A DNA stretch of 64,000 bases, taken from the NCBI RefSeq assembly GCF_025698545.1, contig NC_068565.1:620001-684000 (forward strand), in the 5' to 3' direction. The translations under genes were made by a program, and so were the position numbers. Source of the stretch: Gossypium raimondii. Taxonomy: Eukaryota > Streptophyta > Magnoliopsida > Malvales > Malvaceae. The notes under the pieces were generated by a model that searched no databases, was not told the DNA's origin, and saw only the letters and a program-made list of their open reading frames with translations. Of the stretch, positions 57,042 through 64,000 are shown piece by piece (within the stretch, counting starts at the first letter, position 1; each line of letters opens with the position of its first letter).

Positions 57042-60000
57042 TGTAACACCCCTTACCCGTATCCAACACCGGAATAGGGTACGAGGCATTACCAAAACAC
57101 ATACGCTTGTAAACGTATTTAAGTGAGTTATAAAATTTCAACTAAATTAAAACTTTCAAAATAGTTAGAATGCTTCTATAACTTTTCACAATATATCCTC
57201 AAAATATTATAATCATAATAATTAGGGCCTACGAGACCCGGTACATACTCATACAATTCAATGCTTCATTTCCATTTCATTTAATTCGCAATTTCTCATG
57301 CTCACAATTTAGATCATATCACTAGCAATTTCCATTTAATTCACGTACAATTCAATGTCACTAAGTTTAACACTAATACGTATTTACCATTTAACTCAAC
57401 GTTTATCGATTATATCATTCAATAACACATTTATGAAATTCTTAATTTTGCAATGAAAATATCACTTTAGCTTAAATAACAACATCATCCTGGTATAAAT
57501 ACACTACCACTTATTCATTTACTTTAATTCATTTGGGCCCATTTGTCACTTACCATCCTTAATCAAATTAGGGAACGGTTACGGAAAATTGAGTACTTCA
57601 CTTTCACTTTGCCATAGTATAACTATGGTCTTACGTATGATCACTTATCACTTGTCCCTGATCAGATAAGTGTAGCCACTTATCACTTTGTTTCTTGATC
57701 AGATAAGTGTAGCCACTTATCACTTTGTCTCTTGATCAGATAAGTGTAGCTAAAGCTATCACTTATCACTTTTCACTTGTCACTTGATCAGATAAGTGTA
57801 GCCGAAGCTATCACTTATCACTTTGTCTCTTGATCAGATAAGTATAGCCGAAGCTATCACTTATCACTTTCCACTTGTCACTTGATCAGATAAGTGTAGC
57901 CGAAGCTATCACTTATCACTTTGTCTCTTGATCAGATAAGTATAGCCGAAGCTATCACTTATCACTTTCCACTTGTCACTTGATCAGATAAGTGTAGCCG
58001 AAGCTATCACTTATCACTTTCCACTTGTCACTTGATCAGATAAGTGTAGCCGAAGCTATCACCTATCACTTTGTCACTTGATCAGAAGTACTCAAATCCG
58101 GCGTTCCGCTCAATTTGATCATTTATTCAATTTTCGCATTTTTATTTTACTCTCTTTTCAACACTAAATACATTTCATCATACATTATATAATTCATGAA
58201 ATTAACATTTAATCATTAAATTTCAGTCATATGAACTTACTATTTCATTATCTTACCACACTTGTTTCCTATACACATCACACAAGATATAAACATAGCA
58301 TTCAACCATAGTCACAAGCTAGTATATTTAAACATAACTCTTTTTGGAACTAACCACATGATAAACCATTCATGAAATTATTTCATGCCAAATCATATAC
58401 CGAATATACGATACACACATACTATGAAACTTTATTTTCACACATGAGCTTAAACCAAAACCAATAATGCACAAATATAAGCATTATTTCTATTTCATCG
58501 TTTATCAATTATAATCAAGCATATGACCAATTATACACAAATCATTCATATACTTCCCAATTTTCCTCCTCCTCCTCTCCATTCCACATCCTTAATGTGT
58601 ATAACACACTTAAACAACATTAGCTATAATTTTACTATTCACTCACATGTATATTCAAAGCTGTTTATCCGAGTCAGAGTCACTAAATTATTTTTATCTG
58701 GAGATACAGAGCTCCAAATTAAGATCCGTTAATTTTACCTAAAACTAGACTCACATACCTTCTTACCATAAAATTTTCAGAATTTTTGGTTCAGCCAAAT
58801 AGTACAGTTTATTCTTTAAAGTTTCCCTGTTTTGCTGTCTGACAGTTCCGACCACTCTTCACTAAAATTAATTATCTCATTGTACAGAATTTGGATGATG
58901 TTTTAGTTTGTTTATTATAAAATAGACTCATTAAGGATTCTAACCATATAAATTATAACTCATAATAATTTTTGTACAATTTTTAATGATTTTCCAAATT
59001 CAGAACAGGGAACCTGAATTCATTCTGACCTTGTCTCACAAAATCTATTATATCTCATGATTTACAATTTCATTACTTACACCGTTTCTTCTATGAGAAA
59101 CTAGACTTAATAAGCTTTAATTTCATATTTTATTCACCCTCTAATTCAATTCCCACAATTTTGGTGATTTTTCAAAGTCAGACCACTGCTGCTGCCCAAA
59201 ACTGTTTAGTGTAATATATTGATTACCAATTTGACTCTAAACTTTTAATACATGATAATTTCGTCCCTAGGCTTGGAAAATGAAATTCTTGCAATATAAT
59301 CCTTAATTCAAGCCTAGTATTTCTCATACATATCAATAACAGCCCATAGATTCCATGAAATTTTAGAATTTATCCATGATTTCAATACTTTTCAATTTAA
59401 TCCCTAAAACATGTTTTCATCTAAAATTCTTTAATAAAACACCTTTAAACATCCATTAACATATCAATTTCATCAAAAATAACAACAATCATATGAAATT
59501 ATCATTAGTATCTTCCAAAACTTTCAACAAAATGAGAAACTAGTAGAATACTAAGTTGGACCTAATTGTAAAAATCTAAAATATAAAAATTTCAAGGACA
59601 AAGCAAGAATTAAACTTACGTGAAGCCAAAATATGGAATACCAGCTCCAAACCCTCTTCCATGGCTGTCTCCCACCGAAATTTCAAGAAGAAAATGGTCT
59701 TGAAATGCTTAAAATAAAATTTGGCCACATAAACTTTATTGTAATTCCAATTTTGTCCTTAATACATAAAAATCTTAGATTTTTTTTAACGGTATGTCAT
59801 CTCAGCCCCTAAATTGGTCCATTTTCTCTTTTAGTCCTTCCTTATTTAATTGTTAAGCTATTTAATCACTTTAGCAAGTTTTGCATCTTTTCAATTTAGT
59901 CCTTTTTAATTAATTAACTGCCAAAACATTAAAATTTTCTGACGAAACTTTAACACTACCATATTGACACTCCGTAAATATTTATAAAAATATTTACGGC

Positions 60001-60207
60001 TCGGTTTATAATATCGAAGTCTCGATACCTCTTTTTCTCAATTTCTTGACTTAATAAATTTTTATAAAATACAAATTACTAATTTAAAAATCTCTTAAAA
60101 ATCATATTTGGCTCGTAATTATTGATAATAAAATTTACGAGCTTATTTTCTGAATTTGGTGATCTCGTACCACTGTTTTCGACATTTTTGAAAATCGGGC
60201 TATTACA
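57042..60207. mobile_element. Solo LTR, 3166 bp, probably Gypsy (Tekay/Del-like)
   Basis: It begins TGTAACACCCCTTACCCG and ends CGGGCTATTACA, giving TG...CA termini, and is flanked by a perfect 5-bp duplication ATCTC (57037-57041 and 60208-60212). There are no internal gag or pol frames, primer-binding site or second LTR, so it looks like a solo LTR left by recombination. A long LTR starting TGTAACACCC suits the Tekay/Del chromovirus group; this is inference. The perfect target duplication suggests it is not very old. It contains a tandem array at 57638-58090 and interrupts a coding-like segment. Confidence 0.75.
57638..58090. repeat. Tandem array inside the solo LTR
   Basis: About nine or ten units of roughly 40-56 bases are built around TGATCAGATAAGTGTAGCC and CTATCACTTATCACTTT. 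Units alternate between a 'ttccacttgtcac' and a 'ttgtctc' spacer, giving a higher-order period of about 100 bases. AGATAAGTG and CACTTATCA are near-inverse, so each unit can form a small hairpin. Confidence 0.9.
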
Positions 60208-60600
60208 ATCTCCAACAGAGCTTTTAAACTTTTCAATGAGTTTATCCACCCTCGACACAAAGTTAGGGTCTGCTATTATTTTTTTCAAATGCTCCCCTTG
60301 GATTCCATCATCCTGCAATTTCGAAATAATGCCGGTCATAACTAAAGCCCCAAATACTCCTACCGCTTCCGGGGATGCTGCCTCATCAATAGCCTTCTCA
60401 TTTGTCCTACTATGAATTGGCTTGAGAGCACCAAAGTCAATGAGAATGCAACGGAAGAAACCTTTGCCATCTTTTTTACTTTTTAAAAAGGTTAAAGCAA
60501 AAAAGTTAGATATATTTGTATTGATACATAGGGATGGAAATGAAACGAAATTTAAAAGAGTTTTAAATGAGATATTTGTGCCGAATTTAGGGCCCGTTGA
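60208..60600 (-). pseudogene. Unrecognised coding segment, 5' part, cut by solo LTR
   Basis: The minus-strand frame is open from about 60600 and reads NFFALTFLKSKKDGKGFFRC, ILIDFGALKPIHSRTNEKAI, DEAASPEAVGVFGALVMTGI, then ISKLQDDGIQGEHLKKIIAD, PNFVSRVDKLIEKFKSSVGD up to the LTR edge. It shares the 'GI/GL ... DPNF' motif with the segment at 56794-57041, which continues the same strand on the far side of the LTR. No clear start codon was identified. Function unknown. Confidence 0.5.
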
Positions 60601-61029
60601 TTGGTCCGACGCTTAATAACCATACACGACTAAAATACATATAATTTCTCTCCACATTTTTAAAAGCCGTGTTTTTCACTATTATTCTTGGTTTTCTTTG
60701 TTTTACTCGATAATGCTTTTATCGATTTGTACTCTTCATTCCATTCTTGAAAAGTTAAAAGAGGAATTAATAGATCATTTCGTAAATTTAAAAATATTAA
60801 TTTTCCAAAATAAAATATGTTATCTACTTTATTAAAATGAAAATTAAACATATTTAATTGGTTGAACAAATGTTAAAATTTTAAAAGTAAATTATTACGT
60901 GACATATTTTACAAAAACTATGGGATGTGGGATTGGCGAGGTCAGAGGCTTGTCCAAAGATAGCTTCTCACTCCTCAATATTGACAAGCTTGTGAATTGA
61001 ATTTGACCGTATAGTACTCATTTCCTAAA
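60601..61029. other. Spacer
   Basis: AT-rich sequence without recognisable content. Confidence 0.6.
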
Positions 61030-61180
61030 TCCATGGGATGGGTTGTAGTTAAAGGTTTCCAAGTAGAATAAAGCTTACTCAAAAGGGTGTTAAATCCAAT
61101 TCTCCCTCAAACCAATTTGATTCTAACCGTTTTGCTCATACTTTTATGCAACAATGAGTGAATTTGCTCACTCAAGTTGA
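61030..61180 (-). mobile_element. LINE ORF1 remnant, second copy
   Basis: Closely matches 56210-56350 base for base over about 130 bases ('gttgtagttaaaggtt.ccaagtagaataaagcttact', 'aatttgattctaaccgttttgctcatactttta'). Same minus-strand orientation as the first copy, 4.8 kb away. Confidence 0.6.
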
Positions 61181-61487
61181 TTCTTCCTCATTTGCAAACC
61201 CTTTAAACATTCATTTTTAACTAAAAAAATTTATCACATGAAAAATTAAACCTTTGAACAGAGGATGAAAACATGAGAATCAAATCGAAGGTAAGGTAAC
61301 TAAATGTTGGGGATTTTGACATGTTTGGTTTATGCTTTGTTAGAATGAGAACGAATTTTCTTCTTGGGCCGCAGGCTTTTTCAGTCCCATAGGTGTTTGA
61401 CCTTTTTTTGGCCTACTAAGGAGTGGCATGTTTGATAAAACAACAGTTAGAGTCTGGCTAGGACTCTTCAGCTTTTTTATCAGTCAT
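61181..61487. other. Spacer
   Basis: No gene or clear repeat; includes the left target duplication GTCAT at 61483-61487. Confidence 0.6.
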
Positions 61488-62764
61488 TGATAAGTGATAA
61501 AAGTATCATATTTTAATCCTGTTCTTAATACGTTTTTGGATGATTATTTATGCAAATTAGTGAATTTTATGCTCCTAATACTTTAAATTTAGGTTTCTAT
61601 ACTTAGGAGAGCATTTAAGAGCAAAAAGAACAAAAAGAAGAAGCTAAAATCAAACAAATAGAGCATATATCAAGAGCCATATGAGTTGGGTTTTCCCACA
61701 CGGGCTGGACACATGGCCCTGTGAGCCACATGGGCTGGCACACGGCCATGTGCCAGACCATGTTGATTTTGCGATTCGCATCCCAAACACGCGGAAAATG
61801 CAATTTTTAGGCTTGTTGGGAATTCTAAGACATATAAATACCAAATAGAAGAGGAGAATAGGGAGCCATCAGAGAGTTTTGAAGAAAACGACTCGAAGAA
61901 CACCATTGAAGCAGACTCTGAAGTAGATTTCCATCAAGATTGAAGACCTCCTTTTAATTTCTTTGAAGTTTTTATGAATGCCTTTATTTCTTGTGGTTAT
62001 ACTATCTTTGAGATGTTTTTACTTACAATTATGAACTAATTCTCTAGATACTTAGGGAAGATGAATCCTATGATAAATTCTATTATTTGATTTCTATTTT
62101 ACGCGATAAATACTTGATTCTTGTTCTCAATTATGTGTGTTTGTCTCGTGTTTTAATATTTTTTGAATATTAATGCATGTTTAATATGCTTAAATCAGAG
62201 GAGGAAAAGTCCCTATTCAAGAGTAGATCTAGCATAATTGAGTGGAGTTGTATGCAATTCTAGAAATAGGACGATATAAATCTACTGGATTAGAGTAAAA
62301 TCTAATAGGGGAATCCATAGATCGAGTTAATGCGACAATAGGGGTTTTAATTAGAAAGAAATTTCAATTAATCAACCTAGAGTCAATTGCTCTTATTCTC
62401 GAAAGAGATATTGACATAATTTAGGGATTTCTACAGATCAAGATACCAAGTGAATAAATCGTTTAATTCAGGTTCATAATAATAAATGAAGTCTAGGTGG
62501 ATTCTTTCCTGGGTATTGTTTAGCTTCTTGGTTATTGTTCAGTTATTTTTCTTATTTATTCTCTACTGAGTTCTTTAGTTAATTGATTTAGTAGATTTTA
62601 GCTTAAACCAATCACTCTAATTTGTCAGTTAAATAATAGGAAAACGGTAATTATTAGTACTTTTAGTCATCGTGGATATTATATCTCTACTCACTGTAGC
62701 TATACTATTTATCGATAGGTGCACTTGCCTTTTTTCGTATTTTTAGTTAGTTTTGTGACTATCA
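61488..62764. mobile_element. Solo LTR, 1277 bp, probably Gypsy-type
   Basis: It begins TGATAAGTGATAAAAGTATC and ends TTAGTTTTGTGACTATCA (TG...CA termini), flanked by perfect 5-bp duplications GTCAT (61483-61487, 62765-62769). It contains CACACGGGCTGGACACATGG, a kind of word I associate with cotton LTRs. No internal region or partner LTR is seen. The perfect target duplication suggests a moderate age. Superfamily is inferred. Confidence 0.75.
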
Positions 62765-62799
62765 GTCATATTGGGAAGATTAACATGAAGACAATACTT

Positions 62800-63340
62800 A
62801 TCCTTATTCTTATCTCTTGAGAGAGTTTTGGAGCAGTTGCAAGATTAATTTGTAAAGACTTTTATTTGAAAAATATTCTAGATAATTAATAGGATAATTT
62901 TAGCTTTTAAATAGGAGTTTAAATCATATCAAAGCTCTATTGGATGGACTCTTGCATCAGCCTATAAATAGGCTATCTGTGCCCTCACTTAAAGGGTAGT
63001 TTTGGAGTGTCATTGTTGACAGTTTTGTTGTGGTTATTTTGTGACACTCTTTTAGGTATTTTTTTGAAAAGTTTATTGATTGTATTGCGAGGAATTTGGA
63101 TGAGTGATTTGTGACAAATGGGGTTGGTATTGGGGCTTCAATTACTTATTTGTGTAAGGGTAGATTGGGCTTAGGCTGATAGGTGATTTGAATGATTGTT
63201 GAATAAAATCATTTGTTGGGCAAGGCTCTGTAGACATAGGACCGTTGTGTCTGAACTATATTAACAAATATCGTGTGCTAAGTCTCTCATTACTTTTCTC
63301 CTTGTGTTACTTTGTAGTAAACCTTTATGTTCGTTTCTAT
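62800..63340 (+). mobile_element. Copia-like LTR fragment
   Basis: It contains CCTATAAATAGGCTATC (a TATA-type promoter box), and later the AATAAAATC polyadenylation signal near 63204 followed by GGGCAAGGCTCTGTAGACATAGG and an 'aactatattaacaaatat' stretch, the order seen in plant Copia LTRs. Ends are not defined and no coding part follows, so it is a fragment. Age not estimated. Confidence 0.5.
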
Positions 63341-63599
63341 TCTAACAACTATTGGAACGAAACTGTTTTCCAAGTGCAAACCAAAGGTTTTTTTTCATTA
63401 AAAAATTCCTCTAAAAAGAAACAAAAATTAACATTTTAGAAGAACCAATTTGAGAATATTAGAAAAATAAAGGTGGTCCTTGTTAACAGTTATACCTTCC
63501 TCTTTATAGCTAAGTCTCACCTTCATTCCTTTTGTTATTTGTGAGTCGTTTCTTGACATAGGAGTGCAGGGTCTTCTCTTGATTGTTTGAGATGTCCTT

Positions 63600-63935
63600 A
63601 TTAGTCAAAATCAAGTTTTCAGAACCATGCGTTCAAGGGTAAAGTCAAACAATTTTTTTTGGAGTCGAGTTTGAATTATAAATTTTTGAGTGAGCTAAAA
63701 ATGTAATTTCGTCATAGTCTTAATGTAAACTTTTGCAATTTTAAGGAATTAAACTATCAACTCTTTTTTTGGAGAGGGCATAATTTAACTTTAAATTTTA
63801 GGAGGAGCTGAAATACAATTTTACCATTAAATTAATTTAAAACTTTGTAAATACTCGAGAGATTAGAAGGACATTTTTATTTTTATTTTTTGAGGCCAAG
63901 TCCCCCATCTGCCCCCTCTAGATTCATCCCTGCAT
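63600..63935. repeat. Dispersed repeat with 'gccccctctagattcatccctgc' end
   Basis: Related in words ('aaacttttgcaattttaaggaattaaa', 'ccccctctagattcatccc') to the segments at 10865-10985 and 11588-11825. It is a common non-coding dispersed repeat, probably a MITE remnant. The remaining bases to 64000 show no gene. Confidence 0.5.
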
Positions 63936-64000
63936 GCATTTGTTAGCTAAAGCACTTCTATATGACAAGGCTATGCCCAAGAACTTTGCACTCATTGATT

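Noticed and set aside
57638-58090. Regularly spaced repeats as a CRISPR array
   Set aside because: This is plant nuclear DNA, the 'spacers' are themselves repeated, and the array is inside an LTR.
58523-58732. Short plus-strand frame near 58.5 kb
   Set aside because: Lies inside the 57042-60207 LTR and has no coding character.
61615-61906. Overlapping minus-strand frames around 61.6-61.9 kb
   Set aside because: They lie inside the solo LTR and come from its GC-richer 'cacacgggctgg' stretch, with no protein family resemblance.
1-64000. tRNA, rRNA or snoRNA genes
   Set aside because: None seen by eye on either strand. A covariance-model search was not possible, so absence is not proven.

Overview
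The window is nuclear DNA from a flowering plant. It is AT-rich, its genes carry many short GT-AG introns, and its families include a vacuolar sorting receptor, an MCTP/FTIP-type C2 protein, a basic secretory protease and a CEP/PIP-type peptide. Repeat style (fold-back MITEs with 9-bp target duplications, LTRs with CACACGGGCTGG-like words) suggests a dicot close to cotton (Gossypium, Malvaceae). That assignment is inference from general familiarity, not from a search.

Layout. 64-372 (+) is a small secreted-peptide precursor. 3610-4317 (-) is a basic secretory protease. 6517-11965 (+) is a plastid-targeted DUF760 protein whose last exon lies in a tandem duplication. 13228-13660 (-) is a two-exon LEA-like gene. 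17705-21101 (+) is a prolyl 4-hydroxylase. 21734-22723 (-) is an ADA1/Tad1-like SAGA subunit. 25904-27575 (+) is ribosomal protein uS14/RPS29. 29448-34124 (+) is a ZFPL1-like Golgi zinc-finger protein. 36125-41746 (-) is a 12-exon vacuolar sorting receptor. 44749-47882 (-) is an exosome RRP43 gene that looks damaged. About 49262-50310 (+) holds degenerate gene fragments, one of WDTC1/ASG2 type. 50924-53254 (-) is an intronless MCTP. From 54.1 kb to the end the window is mostly repeats: a reverse-transcriptase-type RNase H remnant, two LINE ORF1 remnants, an unrecognised coding segment split by a 3.17-kb solo LTR, a second solo LTR of 1.28 kb, and a Copia-like LTR fragment.

The genes are independent housekeeping or stress genes and do not form a pathway cluster, although P4H, VSR and ZFPL1 all act in the secretory system. 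Introns and spacers are full of fold-back MITEs. Several have recognisable 9-bp target duplications, and one is nested in another. Local tandem duplications occur in introns of DUF760, RPS29, ZFPL1 and VSR.

I found no convincing new biological system. The observations most worth checking are the duplicated terminal exon of DUF760, the apparent one-base deletion and disrupted last junction of RRP43, and the solo LTR sitting inside a coding-like frame. All splice sites were assigned by eye from reading frame and GT/AG consensus.
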